Positions 29,154 to 39,250 of a stretch of 64,000 nucleotides of DNA are shown piece after piece. The DNA is taken from positions 34,576-98,575 of the forward strand of contig CAMKAJ010000004.1 in the NCBI GenBank assembly GCA_946410455.1, written 5' to 3'. Under the pieces are notes generated by a model, which was given only the letters and a program-made list of their open reading frames with translations, ran no database searches and was not told the DNA's origin. Position numbers and translations under genes: made by a program. Position 1 is the first letter of the stretch; each line of letters opens with the position of its first letter. The stretch is from an uncultured Bacteroidales bacterium (GTDB taxonomy: Bacteria; Bacteroidota; Bacteroidia; Bacteroidales; UBA932).

Positions 29154-30511
29154 TAGCGTGTGTTGAGCATTTGTGTTATGGGTTCAATGAAGCGGTCAAT
29201 ATTTCCGGCGCCGAAGCTCGCCAGTACGTCCACATCTTCCCTGGAAAGCAGGTCCATGAGCTCTTCTTTGCGTATGAGCACCTTGGAGGGCGCAGTGATA
29301 TCTTTATATATGATTTCTGATGTAACTCCGGGGATGGGCTCTTCTCGGGCGGGATAAATGTCCAGCAGTATCACGCGGTCCAGCGCGCTCAGGGCCTCGG
29401 CAAATTCTTTTGCAAAGTCGCGGGTGCGTGTGTACAGGTGCGGCTGGAAGATTCCGGTAATTTTGCGCCCCGGGAATATCCCGCGAAGGCTGGAGATGGC
29501 GCTCGCCAGCTCTGCCGGATGGTGGGCATAATCGTCTATGTAGTTGAGACCGGGGCGGTTCACGTGCTCGTCGAGCCTGCGCTGTACGCCGCAGAAGCTG
29601 CCTATGGCTTTGCGCACTTTCTGCCCGTCAACTCCGTAGCACAGGCACGCCGCAGCTGCTGCTATGCTGTTCTCTACGTTCACCCACCCGAGCGCTCCTA
29701 CGCGAATGTCGCTGAGCGTTCCGCCAGGATAAACAAGGTCGAATACATAGTGCCCGTCGCTTTGCAGGCGGAGGTTTGCGCCGTGGAAGTCGGCATCGGG
29801 ATTATTGAAGTGATAGCTGAAGATACGTGCGCTAACCTGCTCCTCGCTTATGGGGAGACCGTATTTGAGGATGATGGTCTCGCTCACCTGCGAGGCAAAG
29901 GCGCGGAAGGCCTCGTGCACGTGCTCCAGGTCGCCGTAAATATCCAGATGGTCTGCGTCCATAGCCGTGATGACGGCAATCTGCGGATGCAGCTGGAGGA
30001 ACGAACGGTCGAATTCATCGGCCTCGGCCACCACGGTAGGAGTGCTGCTCATAAGCAGGTTGGTGCCGTAATTCTTGGAGATGCCGCCAAGGAATGCGGA
30101 GCATCCTTCTCCGGAGTCGGTAAGGATATGGGCGATGAGGGTGGACGTGGTGGTCTTGCCGTGGGTGCCGGCTACCGCCAGGCAGGACTGGTCGCGGGTA
30201 ATCTCTCCGAGTGCAAGGGAACGCTTGACTACTTTGTATCCATGCTCACGCACATATACGAGCTCTCCCATGTCTGCAGGGATGGCCGGGGTGTAAATCA
30301 CGAGTGTGGACTCTACGTCGGAGGGAATGCGCGAGCAGTCATCCTCATAGTGCACGCCTATACCTTCCTGCTCCAGGCTGGCTGTAAGCGGGGAGGGGGT
30401 GCGGTCGTAGCCGCTCACTTCGTAGCCCCTGAACTTGTACCAGCGGGCTATCGCGCTCATTCCAATTCCGCCTATCCCAATGAAATAGACGCTTTTTAGC
30501 TTGTTGTCCAT
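29153..30511 (-). CDS. murC: UDP-N-acetylmuramate--L-alanine ligase
   Basis: 'VYFIGIGGIGMSAIARWY', 'VAGTHGKTTTSTLIAHIL', 'YIDDYAHHPAEL'. Confidence 0.97.
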   Translation of the reverse strand: MDNKLKSVYFIGIGGIGMSAIARWYKFRGYEVSGYDRTPSPLTASLEQEGIGVHYEDDCSRIPSDVESTLVIYTPAIPADMGELVYVREHGYKVVKRSLALGEITRDQSCLAVAGTHGKTTTSTLIAHILTDSGEGCSAFLGGISKNYGTNLLMSSTPTVVAEADEFDRSFLQLHPQIAVITAMDADHLDIYGDLEHVHEAFRAFASQVSETIILKYGLPISEEQVSARIFSYHFNNPDADFHGANLRLQSDGHYVFDLVYPGGTLSDIRVGALGWVNVENSIAAAAACLCYGVDGQKVRKAIGSFCGVQRRLDEHVNRPGLNYIDDYAHHPAELASAISSLRGIFPGRKITGIFQPHLYTRTRDFAKEFAEALSALDRVILLDIYPAREEPIPGVTSEIIYKDITAPSKVLIRKEELMDLLSREDVDVLASFGAGNIDRFIEPITQMLNTR

Positions 30512-31641
30512 TATTCTCCGACTATCTTGTAAATCTCTTCTACTATTGTGTGTGCTGCGTCCGGCAGGGCCAGGGCTGCGGCGTTTTTCTCAAGGGTGGC
30601 AATCCTCTCCGGGTTGTGCACCAGCTCCAGCGCAGTGGGGAGCAGTTTTTCTGCTGCTTCTGCGTCGCGCACCAGAAGTGCAGCGTCTTTGCGCACCAGG
30701 GCCATGGCATTGTGGGTCTGATGGTCTTCGGCCACGTTGGGCGAGGGGACGAATACGGCCGCTTTGGCGGTGGCGCAGATCTCCGATACCGACGAAGCGC
30801 CGCTGCGGCTGATGACTACGTCGGCAGCCGCGTATGCCAGGTCCATGCGGGCGATAAAGTCGCTATGGCGCACTGCCGGCAGCTCGCGGCCCTCCATGAA
30901 TGCGTCTATGCCCTTCTTGTAGTATTTGCCGCACTGCCAGAGTATCTCCACTCCCTCTCCTCCGGGGCATCCGGCCTCTATCCATGCCTTCATGGCGTTA
31001 TTGAGGGTGCCGCTGCCCAGGCTTCCGCCGATTATGAGTATGTGCTTGGTATCGGGCTTGAATCCGTAGAACTCAAGTCCTTCCTGGCGCTCCTTGGCGC
31101 TGTAGGGGTGCATGCTGGGCCTGATGGGGTTGCCGCTCATCACAAGTTTGTCTGCGGGGAAGAAACGTTCCATTCCCTCGTATGCCACGCAAATCTTCTG
31201 CACTCGGGGGCCGAGCATCTTGTTGGTAAGACCTGCAAATCCGTTCTGCTCCTGGATGAGCGCCGGGATGTGCTTTTGTACCGCCGCCCTGAGCAGGGGA
31301 GCGCTGGCATATCCGCCCACTCCAACAGCTATGTCGGGCTTGAACTCTTTGATGATGCGTCGTGCCTTGCAGACGCTTGATATGTATTTTGCAGGGACCA
31401 TGAGGTCGCCCACGATATTGTGCAGGGTGAGCTGGCGCTGCAGGCCGGCGATGGGCAGCCCGACGATGCGGAAACCCTCTGCAGGAACCTTCTCCATCTC
31501 CATCTTGCCCTCCGCTCCTACGAAGAGAATCTCTGTTTCCGGATTCACTGCCTTCAGCTCCTTGGCGATGGATACTGCCGGGAAGATGTGTCCACCGGTC
31601 CCGCCGCCACTGATGATTACTCTGAGTTTCCTATAGTTCAT
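30511..31641 (-). CDS. murG: UDP-GlcNAc:undecaprenyl-PP-MurNAc-pentapeptide transferase
   Basis: 'ISGGGTGGHIFPAVSIAKEL', 'GGSLGSGTLN', 'ISRSGASSVSEI'. Confidence 0.97.
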   Translation of the reverse strand: MNYRKLRVIISGGGTGGHIFPAVSIAKELKAVNPETEILFVGAEGKMEMEKVPAEGFRIVGLPIAGLQRQLTLHNIVGDLMVPAKYISSVCKARRIIKEFKPDIAVGVGGYASAPLLRAAVQKHIPALIQEQNGFAGLTNKMLGPRVQKICVAYEGMERFFPADKLVMSGNPIRPSMHPYSAKERQEGLEFYGFKPDTKHILIIGGSLGSGTLNNAMKAWIEAGCPGGEGVEILWQCGKYYKKGIDAFMEGRELPAVRHSDFIARMDLAYAAADVVISRSGASSVSEICATAKAAVFVPSPNVAEDHQTHNAMALVRKDAALLVRDAEAAEKLLPTALELVHNPERIATLEKNAAALALPDAAHTIVEEIYKIVGE

Positions 31642-33034
31642 ATTCGTCGTCTTCTTCGTTTAATTCTGTTACGGGTTCTTCTGGCTCCAGTTCTTCTTCT
31701 ACTGCGGGCACTTCGCCGCTCTCGAAGGCATCCAGCACGTCAAGTCCGCTGTTTACGCTCTCTTTAAGTTCCAGAAGTGGCTGGGCCTCGCGCTGTTCCT
31801 TCTCTATCTTTCGCTGGGCTATGCGGCTGAAAGACAAGATGATACCGAAGGCAAGACTGAAGCACAAGAAGGCGCTGTTGCCGTGGCTGATAAGGGGCAG
31901 CGTCTGCCCGGTCATGGGGCCTATGTCGGCATTTACAAACATGTGCAGGAAGGCCTGTCCGGTTATGAGCAGGCATAGTCCGGCCACGCTCAGCTTGGCG
32001 TAAGTGTCTTTGCCACAGTTGCGTACGATAATTGAGGCTCTCGCCACCAGCGACACGTACAAGAAGATAATTATCAGTGCGCCCCAGAGGCCGTATTCTT
32101 CTACTATAAAGCTGAACATATAGTCCTCTGATATATCCGGCACTACGTAACGCTGGGTGCTCTGTCCGGGGCCCTTCCCGAATACGCCGCCTTCTTTGAT
32201 AGCGATCTTGGCGCTGTAGGGCTGGCGTATCTTGTCCAGGGCCTTGTAGAACTCGTCGGAACCAATCCTTGCATCTATGGCCTGCTGCTCATAGTCTTCG
32301 TGCTCGGATATACGGCTTATAGCTGTGCCTATGCGTTCCATATACTTGTGGCCGCTGATTTCGTAGATCCCCCAGGCGGCAGCGAGCAAGCCTACAGCAA
32401 CAGCGCCGAGCAGCGCCATGTCGCGCAGTGCGCCTCCACCAATCACTATTACCAGGAACATGATGCCTCCGATAAAGAGGGCAGCGGAGTTGGAACCCGG
32501 GACAAGCATCAGAAGAGTGATGAGGAACGGGGCGTAGATATAGATTATCTTCTTCCAGATCTCTTTTGCCGGTCCCTTGAGTTCACCTTTCTTGAGGGCG
32601 TCCTGCGCCCAAGACAGGTAGAGCACCATGGCAACCTTTACTACCTCGAATACGTGTACCTGGAATCCGCCGAACTGCAGGATTCGTCTTGCTCCGTTAA
32701 GTTCTATACTCTTTACGAAACCGGTGTTTATCTTGGAAATCAGGAGCGCCAGCAGCGCGAACGAGAACAGGAATCCCCACTGCGAGAACCATCGGAATAT
32801 CTTGATGTTCTTTATGTTGTAGCATACAAGAATGAGCGCGAGTCCGGCGGCCACAATGAAGAGCTGCCCCTTCACTATGTCCAGGCGGGTCTGGCTGCCT
32901 TCGAGCAGGCGCGAGGTCGAGGAGAAAATGCACACGATGGATATGAGGATCAGCATCAGCGCTATGATCCACACCACCTTGTCGCCCTCGATGCGGTCGA
33001 AGAAATTCCAGACTGTGCGTTTCTTGGATACCAT
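31631..33034 (-). CDS. ftsW: SEDS-family FtsW
   Basis: Polytopic; 'VVPDISEDYMFSFIVEEYGLWG', 'PMTGQTLPLISHGNSAFL'. Confidence 0.93.
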   Translation of the reverse strand: MVSKKRTVWNFFDRIEGDKVVWIIALMLILISIVCIFSSTSRLLEGSQTRLDIVKGQLFIVAAGLALILVCYNIKNIKIFRWFSQWGFLFSFALLALLISKINTGFVKSIELNGARRILQFGGFQVHVFEVVKVAMVLYLSWAQDALKKGELKGPAKEIWKKIIYIYAPFLITLLMLVPGSNSAALFIGGIMFLVIVIGGGALRDMALLGAVAVGLLAAAWGIYEISGHKYMERIGTAISRISEHEDYEQQAIDARIGSDEFYKALDKIRQPYSAKIAIKEGGVFGKGPGQSTQRYVVPDISEDYMFSFIVEEYGLWGALIIIFLYVSLVARASIIVRNCGKDTYAKLSVAGLCLLITGQAFLHMFVNADIGPMTGQTLPLISHGNSAFLCFSLAFGIILSFSRIAQRKIEKEQREAQPLLELKESVNSGLDVLDAFESGEVPAVEEELEPEEPVTELNEEDDEYEL

Positions 33035-33037
33035 ATT

Positions 33038-34381
33038 CTACAGTTTCCTTACTGCGTTTTTGAATTTGCGCCCACGGTCTTCGTAGTTGTCGAAGAGGTC
33101 GAAGCTGGCGCAGCAGGGGCTCAGGAGCACTACGTCTCCGGGGCTGGCGAGCTGGCTGGATACCTGCACCGCCTCTTCTGCGCTGAGCGTGTCTTTAATA
33201 TTCTCTTTCCCCACAATCCCTTCGAATGCCGCGTGAATCTTGCTGTTATCTACTCCCAGGCACACGATGGCCTTGACCTTGGTACGTACCAGTTCGTCCA
33301 GCACGCTGTAGTCGTTGCCCTTGTCGGTGCCGCCCACAATCCACACGACGGGCCTGGTCTGGCATTCAAGTGCGTACCAGGCAGAATCTACGTTGGTGGC
33401 CTTGGAGTCGTTGATGTACATGACGTCGCGTATGCTGAGCACGGGCTCCAGACGATGCTCGATGGGAGAGAAGCTCTTGAGGGAGTTGCGAATCACCTCG
33501 TCTTCTATGCCGGAGGCCTTTGCTGCAAGCGCCGCTGCCATGGAATTGTAAACATTATGTTTGCCGCCGAGCGCGAGTTCCTGCAGGTAGAGCTCGCTCT
33601 CGCTCTGCTCGTAGCGCACCACTATGCGGTTGCCGTCGAGCCAGGCTCCCTGCTCCAGGTTCTTCTTCTCCTGGGTGAAGGGCAGCATCTTGGCCTTGAG
33701 CACTATCTTGCTAAGGTGGTCGATGGTGATGGCGTCGTCGGAGTCGAAGATGAAGCAGTCTTCGGGGCGAAGATTGCGTACAATCTTGAACTTGGCGCGC
33801 ACGTAATTCTCCATCTTGTGGTCGTAGCGGTCAAGATGGTCGGGGGTGATGTTGGTGATAACCGCTATGTCGGGGCGGAAATCGTAGGTGTCGTCGAGCT
33901 GGAAACTGCTGATTTCCAGCACGTAGTAGTCGTGCTTCTCGGTAGCCACCTGCATAGCGTAGCTCTTGCCGATGTTGCCGCCCAGGCCCACGTTGAGGCC
34001 GGCTTCCTTGAGCAGGTAGTGGATCAGGGAAGTAGTGGTGGTCTTGCCGTTGGAACCGGTGATGCAGATTTTCTTGGCGTTGTCGTAGCGCGATGCGAAT
34101 TCTATCTCGGACACGATGCGGGTGCCCTGCTGCGCCAGCGCGCGTACCATGGGCGCGGTGGACGGAATGCCGGGGCTCTTCACCACCTCATCGGCGTTCA
34201 GAATCTTGTCTGCGCTGTGCCCTCCCTGCTCGAAGGGGATGTCCCATTCGCGCAAAGTGCGAGCGTAATCTTCTTTGATGGTTCCGTTGTCGGACAGGAA
34301 CACGTCAAAGCCCTTGACTTTTGCGAGCACGGCGGCTCCTATACCGCTCTCTGCTCCTCCCAATACCACTAATCTCGACAT
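33038..34381 (-). CDS. murD: UDP-N-acetylmuramoyl-L-alanine--D-glutamate ligase
   Basis: 'ITGSNGKTTTTSLIHYLLKEAG', 'NITPDHLDRY', 'YINDSKATNVDSAWYAL'. Confidence 0.96.
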   Translation of the reverse strand: MSRLVVLGGAESGIGAAVLAKVKGFDVFLSDNGTIKEDYARTLREWDIPFEQGGHSADKILNADEVVKSPGIPSTAPMVRALAQQGTRIVSEIEFASRYDNAKKICITGSNGKTTTTSLIHYLLKEAGLNVGLGGNIGKSYAMQVATEKHDYYVLEISSFQLDDTYDFRPDIAVITNITPDHLDRYDHKMENYVRAKFKIVRNLRPEDCFIFDSDDAITIDHLSKIVLKAKMLPFTQEKKNLEQGAWLDGNRIVVRYEQSESELYLQELALGGKHNVYNSMAAALAAKASGIEDEVIRNSLKSFSPIEHRLEPVLSIRDVMYINDSKATNVDSAWYALECQTRPVVWIVGGTDKGNDYSVLDELVRTKVKAIVCLGVDNSKIHAAFEGIVGKENIKDTLSAEEAVQVSSQLASPGDVVLLSPCCASFDLFDNYEDRGRKFKNAVRKL

Positions 34382-34385
34382 AATT

Positions 34386-35543
34386 CTACCTTATCTTTAG
34401 TATGGCCAGCGATGCTACGGCCAATATGATTCCTACTATCCAGAAGCGCGTTACTATGCGCGGCTCCGGAATACCTTTTTTCTGATAATGATGGTGCAGG
34501 GGAGCCATCAGGAATACCCTGCGACCCTCTCCGTACTTCTTCTTGGTGTGTTTGAAATAGGTCCTCTGGATAATGACCGACAGGCTCTCCATCAAGAAGA
34601 TACCACACAGCAACGGGAGTAGCAGCTCTTTACGGATGAGCACTGCGCTAACTCCGATAATTCCGCCTATGGTGAGGCTTCCGCAGTCGCCCATGAATAC
34701 CTGGGCCGGGTAGGTGTTGTACCACAGGAAGCCTATGAGGGCGCCCACGAATGCGGCCATGAAGATTGCTACCTCGCCGGTTCCGGGGATGTGCATGATG
34801 TTGAGGTACTGTGCGTCGATTACGTCACCGCTCAACCATGCCATCACACCTATTGCAACGCCTACTATGGCAGAGGTTCCCGATGCCAGGCCGTCCATTC
34901 CGTCGGTGAGGTTGGTTCCGTTGGAGCATGCCAGGATTACGAGGATGATCATAATCATGTAGATGCCCCAGGAGCAGTACACTCCGAGCTGGCCTTTGAA
35001 GGGGGAGAGCCAGGAATAGTCGAACTCATTGGCCTTCACGAAGGGGATGGTGGTGATGAGCTTGTCGGTGGGGATGTCGGGGCTGATGCACACTGTGAGG
35101 GCTATGATGAGGCCGATTCCGAACTGCAGTATGAGCTTGCCCTTCTCGCTCATGCCTTCCTTGTTGTGCTTGAAGACCTTGATGTAGTCGTCTGCTAAGC
35201 CAATCCCGCCGCACCACAGGGTGGTAAGCATGAGCAGGATGGTGTAAATGCTGTCCAGCCTGCACACAAGCAGGGCGGAGCCCATGAGGGCTATGATTAT
35301 GATGAGGCCGCCCATGGTGGGTGTGCCCTTCTTCTGCATCTGCCCTTCGAGGCCCAGGTCGCGAATGGTCTCTCCTATCTGGTGCTTCTGCAGCCAGCGT
35401 ATAATCTTTCCTCCCGCCAGGAACGCGATGAGCATACTTATGACGACTGCCAGCATTGCCCTGAACGAAAGGTAATGCATCAGACCCAGGCCGGGTATGT
35501 CAATTCCAAGGCTTTTCAGCCACTCTGTCAGATGGTAGAGCAT
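34386..35543 (-). CDS. mraY: Phospho-N-acetylmuramoyl-pentapeptide transferase
   Basis: 'GTPTMGGLIII', 'LTDGMDGLASGTSAIVG', 'VFMGDCGSLTIGG', 'MAPLHHHYQKKG'. Confidence 0.97.
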   Translation of the reverse strand: MLYHLTEWLKSLGIDIPGLGLMHYLSFRAMLAVVISMLIAFLAGGKIIRWLQKHQIGETIRDLGLEGQMQKKGTPTMGGLIIIIALMGSALLVCRLDSIYTILLMLTTLWCGGIGLADDYIKVFKHNKEGMSEKGKLILQFGIGLIIALTVCISPDIPTDKLITTIPFVKANEFDYSWLSPFKGQLGVYCSWGIYMIMIILVILACSNGTNLTDGMDGLASGTSAIVGVAIGVMAWLSGDVIDAQYLNIMHIPGTGEVAIFMAAFVGALIGFLWYNTYPAQVFMGDCGSLTIGGIIGVSAVLIRKELLLPLLCGIFLMESLSVIIQRTYFKHTKKKYGEGRRVFLMAPLHHHYQKKGIPEPRIVTRFWIVGIILAVASLAILKIR

Positions 35544-37015
35544 TGCGCAAAAATCTCTGTTACTATTTCTTTTTCGTCAAAATGTTTCTTCTCGGTACCA
35601 ATTATCTGGTAGGTCTCGTGGCCTTTGCCGGCCAGCAGCACCGTAGCTCCGTCGGGCGAGAGCATGAGAGCGGTGCGTATAGCTTCTTTGCGGTCGGCAA
35701 TGAAGATTGCTTTGGCCAGGCCGGAGGGGCTGAAACCCTTCTTGATGTCTTCCAGTATATCTTCAGTTTTCTCCGTGCGGGAGTTGTCGGAGGTTACGAA
35801 GATGCGGTCTGCCCATTTCTCGGCCACCGCTGCCATCTCGGGGCGCTTGGTACGGTCGCGGTCGCCGCCGCAGCCGAAGAGGCACGCCAGATGCTTGTCC
35901 GGAGCCACGTCGCGTAGGGTCTTGAGTACGTTCTCCATGGCGTCGGGAGTATGGGCATAATCTATCACGGCACAGAGCCCGCGCGGTCCGTGTATGGTTT
36001 CCAGACGTCCCGGGGCCGACTCCAGGGTGGAGAGGGCAACGAGCACCTCGTCTTTGTCGATCCCCAGTTCTACCGCTACTGTGTATATTGCGAGCAGGTT
36101 GTAGGCGTTGTGCATGCCAATGAGCCGGCTCCATACTTCTGCTCCGTCGATACGCAGCAGCATGCCCTCGAAGCTCTGCTCCATCACGCGGCAGTTGTGG
36201 TCTGCCATGCTGCGGCAGGAGTAGCTTACCTTGCGGGCGGCCGTGTTCTGGAGCATTACGTCGCCGTGCTTGTCGTCTATGTTGGTAATGGCTACTGCGC
36301 CGGCTCCCAGGTTGTCGAAGAACAATTTCTTGCAGCGGAGGTACTCGGCGAAGGTGCCATGGTAGTCCAGATGGTCGTGGGTGAGGTTGGAGAAGATGCC
36401 GGCGGCAAATTCCAGCCCGGTTACGCGGTCTTGCTCCACTCCAATGGAGCTTACTTCCATGAAGCAGTACTCGCAGCCTGCTTCTACCATTTGGGCGAGC
36501 AGGGAGTTGATGGTCACGGGGTCGGAGGTGGTGTTGGCGGTCTCCAGGCGCTTGGGGCCCACGTAGTTGGCTATGGTTGAGAGCAGTCCGCACTCGTATC
36601 CGAGGCTCCTGAGCAGGCGGTACAGCAGGGTTACCGTTGTGGTCTTGCCGTTGGTCCCTGTGATGCCTACGAGTTTGAGTTTGCCGCTCGGGTGGCCGTA
36701 GAATGCGTCTGCCGCCATTGCAACGGCCCGGCGGGAGTTGCTTACGGTTATTAGTGTTACGCTATTGCCGATGAAGCTGTCGGTGCAGCATCCCCCCGTT
36801 GTTTCCGTGGCCTCCTCGAACATCACCGCCGACGCTCCGGCCTCGATGGCCTTGCCGATATATGCGCGGCCGTCGTTGCCGCAGCCGTTCACGGCCACGA
36901 AGAGGCAGCCGGGACCAGCCTTGCGCGAGTCGTTGGTGACCGAACTGATTTCTATGTCGGGGTTGCCGCTCGTGGCAACTACGCCGCAATTCTTTATGAT
37001 GTCTGCGAGTTTCAT
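35528..37015 (-). CDS. murE: UDP-N-acetylmuramoyl-tripeptide synthetase
   Basis: 'VGITGTNGKTTTVTLLYRLL', 'NLTHDHLDYHGTFAEY', 'AVIDYAHTPDAMENVL'. Start placed at MKLADIIKNC; the longer track ORF is an upstream extension overlapping ftsI. Confidence 0.96.
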   Translation of the reverse strand: MKLADIIKNCGVVATSGNPDIEISSVTNDSRKAGPGCLFVAVNGCGNDGRAYIGKAIEAGASAVMFEEATETTGGCCTDSFIGNSVTLITVSNSRRAVAMAADAFYGHPSGKLKLVGITGTNGKTTTVTLLYRLLRSLGYECGLLSTIANYVGPKRLETANTTSDPVTINSLLAQMVEAGCEYCFMEVSSIGVEQDRVTGLEFAAGIFSNLTHDHLDYHGTFAEYLRCKKLFFDNLGAGAVAITNIDDKHGDVMLQNTAARKVSYSCRSMADHNCRVMEQSFEGMLLRIDGAEVWSRLIGMHNAYNLLAIYTVAVELGIDKDEVLVALSTLESAPGRLETIHGPRGLCAVIDYAHTPDAMENVLKTLRDVAPDKHLACLFGCGGDRDRTKRPEMAAVAEKWADRIFVTSDNSRTEKTEDILEDIKKGFSPSGLAKAIFIADRKEAIRTALMLSPDGATVLLAGKGHETYQIIGTEKKHFDEKEIVTEIFAQCSTI

Positions 37016-38895
37016 TTGGCTGCTGACAGTTGGGGCCTGAAGGCCGGATCTATATTGTACATTTCGTTGACGAGGGTCTTGATGGCCCTTGCCGGTATGC
37101 CGCCTCCCTGGAATTGCTTGCGTGTGGGACGGCTGAAAACGGTGCAGATTACGCTGTACTTGGGGGCGTCTGCGGGGAAGAAGCCCACGAAGGTGCCCTG
37201 GTATTTGCGCCTGCCGCTCTCGTCGCTGTATTTTCCTCCTTCGTAGGTACCGAATGAGGTTCCGGTCTTGCCGGCAACTGCACATTTGGCTCCCTTGAGC
37301 CTGCGGGCGGTACCTTCTTCCGTAACCGCTTTGAGGGCGCGGGTTATTGTGTCGGCCACAGCCTTGCTGCATATGCTCGACATTAGCGCAGGACCGCGCT
37401 TGTTCTTGATTACTCCGTTAAGCTCTATGTCTTCTACCAGGTAGGGCTTCATCATCTTGCCCTTGTTTGCTATGGCGTTGTAGAAGCACAGGATATGCAG
37501 CGGAGTTTCGCGGGTGCCGTATCCGTAACCCATTACTGCGAGGTCGCTATTGCTCCAGTAGCGGTTCTTGTCTTTGGGGGAGGGAATAGTGGGCGTGGCG
37601 AGTCCGGCAAGGTCGAAGTCGAAGGCCTCGCCCAGTTTGTAGCTGTGGATATTCTCTATGAAACGCATTGGCTTCTTGGCGTAATTAGAGACGGCCAGCG
37701 TGCCGAATACGTAGTTGGAGGAAATTTTGAATCCGTCCAGGATGGAGATGCTGTTGGTGTGGTACCTGTGCTCATGCTCCACCATGTGTATGTCGGACGG
37801 CACGCCCTTGGCGTTCTGTATTACACCGTGATTTGTGGGCAGAGTTTCGTCGAGGCTCTTGATGTATCCGTCAGAGAGCACCTGCATGAGGGTTACGGTC
37901 TTGAATACCGAGCCGGGCTCTATGGAGCGGCCTATGGCCAGGTTGGTAACTTCCTCGAAGTCGGCGTTTTCTCCGTCACGGTAGAGGTTGACCATTGCCC
38001 TGATGGCTCCCGTAGAGGCCTCCATCAGTACCATGCAGGCTCCTTCCAGGTCGGGCTCTTCGCAGATTTCGTTGTACAGGGCCCTCCAGGCGATGTCTTG
38101 GTAATCAATGTTGAGGGTGGTGCGTATATCTTTGCCGTCCTCGGGCAGGGTTTTGGTGCTGTCGTTGTCAAGGATGGTTCCTGCGTCTGTCACGCGGGTC
38201 CACTCGCGCCCCTCGCGGCCATGGAGTACGTAGTCGAACTTGCCCTCCAGGCCCACGTGGGTGTTGGCCACCTCCGAACGGTTGTTGCGCACGAAGCCGA
38301 TGGTGCGGCGGGCGAGCTTTCCGTAGGGGTAGATGCGGATATTCTGTTGCTCGGTTATGAGGCCGCCTTTGTACTTGCCCTCGTTGAAGAGGGGGAAGGT
38401 GCAGATGCGGTTGTAAACGTTACGGTCTACCGGTTTGCCGAGGCGCAGGTATTTCTTGCCGCTGGCGCGGCCGCTGCTTATCATTCTCAGATACTCTGCA
38501 GCGCTCTTCTCGGGGAACACTTGAGCAAGCTCTACGCTCAGGGCCTTGGCTTTCTGCATCCATTCTTGCTCCTTGCGGGCGCCCTCTTCTTTATCCTTGG
38601 CAAACTCTTCGCGGCGTACGGTGCAGTCCATTGCTATCTGGTAGGTGGGGCAAGACATTGCAAGCAAGCGCCCCTCGCAGTCGATGATGTTGCCCCGCAC
38701 CGGCTCTACCGAGCGTGCACGGCTCCTGGGCGTAAGCGCTGCTTCTATCTTGGGGTCGGGGTTGAAGAATATCTGGATGCCCACAATCTTGACGAACAGC
38801 AGGACGGAAGCGAGCAAAAGAACCACATAGCCCACATAAAGGACTACGCCTATGCGGTCTCTGTTCTTCTTGATTATGCCGGTGTTCACTTCCAT
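37012..38895 (-). CDS. ftsI: FtsI-type penicillin-binding protein (transpeptidase)
   Basis: 'SIEPGSVFKTVTL' (SxxK), 'SSN', 'VAGKTGTSFG' (KTG), N-terminal TM. Confidence 0.95.
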   Translation of the reverse strand: MEVNTGIIKKNRDRIGVVLYVGYVVLLLASVLLFVKIVGIQIFFNPDPKIEAALTPRSRARSVEPVRGNIIDCEGRLLAMSCPTYQIAMDCTVRREEFAKDKEEGARKEQEWMQKAKALSVELAQVFPEKSAAEYLRMISSGRASGKKYLRLGKPVDRNVYNRICTFPLFNEGKYKGGLITEQQNIRIYPYGKLARRTIGFVRNNRSEVANTHVGLEGKFDYVLHGREGREWTRVTDAGTILDNDSTKTLPEDGKDIRTTLNIDYQDIAWRALYNEICEEPDLEGACMVLMEASTGAIRAMVNLYRDGENADFEEVTNLAIGRSIEPGSVFKTVTLMQVLSDGYIKSLDETLPTNHGVIQNAKGVPSDIHMVEHEHRYHTNSISILDGFKISSNYVFGTLAVSNYAKKPMRFIENIHSYKLGEAFDFDLAGLATPTIPSPKDKNRYWSNSDLAVMGYGYGTRETPLHILCFYNAIANKGKMMKPYLVEDIELNGVIKNKRGPALMSSICSKAVADTITRALKAVTEEGTARRLKGAKCAVAGKTGTSFGTYEGGKYSDESGRRKYQGTFVGFFPADAPKYSVICTVFSRPTRKQFQGGGIPARAIKTLVNEMYNIDPAFRPQLSAAK

Positions 38896-38898
38896 CTC

Positions 38899-39249
38899 TT
38901 ATTTCACTAAAACCGTGGCCGGGGCCTGCGGCTCCGTTACCTTTGACCCCATCTGCTGGAGCATTGCTTTCACAGAAGAACGCTTGCTGATGCTCACTAC
39001 ATCAAATGTCTTCTGGGTGTGTACTATCTCCAGTTCGTGCAGCACGGCTTTGTTGCGCTCTACTTTGTTCATGGTGCTCTCTATCATAAGGGAGATCCAT
39101 ATAATCATGGCAAAGAGGAAGAAGGTGTACACAATATGGATGAAGTACCGCCCTATATCCAGACGGAGCAGGAACTCGCCCTTCAGGATGGCGCGGAAAC
39201 TGTTCCGCAGCCACCTTCCGATGTCTTGTATTTTCCAAGTCCTGTCCAT
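38899..39249 (-). CDS. FtsL-like short bitopic protein
   Basis: 116 aa, one TM then coiled-coil-like stretch; located between rsmH and ftsI. Confidence 0.75.
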   Translation of the reverse strand: MDRTWKIQDIGRWLRNSFRAILKGEFLLRLDIGRYFIHIVYTFFLFAMIIWISLMIESTMNKVERNKAVLHELEIVHTQKTFDVVSISKRSSVKAMLQQMGSKVTEPQAPATVLVK

Positions 39250-39250
39250 A

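Noticed and set aside
32300-34372. 690-aa ORF antisense to ftsW/murD
   Set aside because: Spans two confidently identified genes on the other strand; low-complexity, no domain.
35528-37372. 614-aa version of murE from the ORF track
   Set aside because: The N-terminal 119 residues are Arg/His/Gln-rich frame extension overlapping ftsI; the real start is MKLADIIKNC at 37015.
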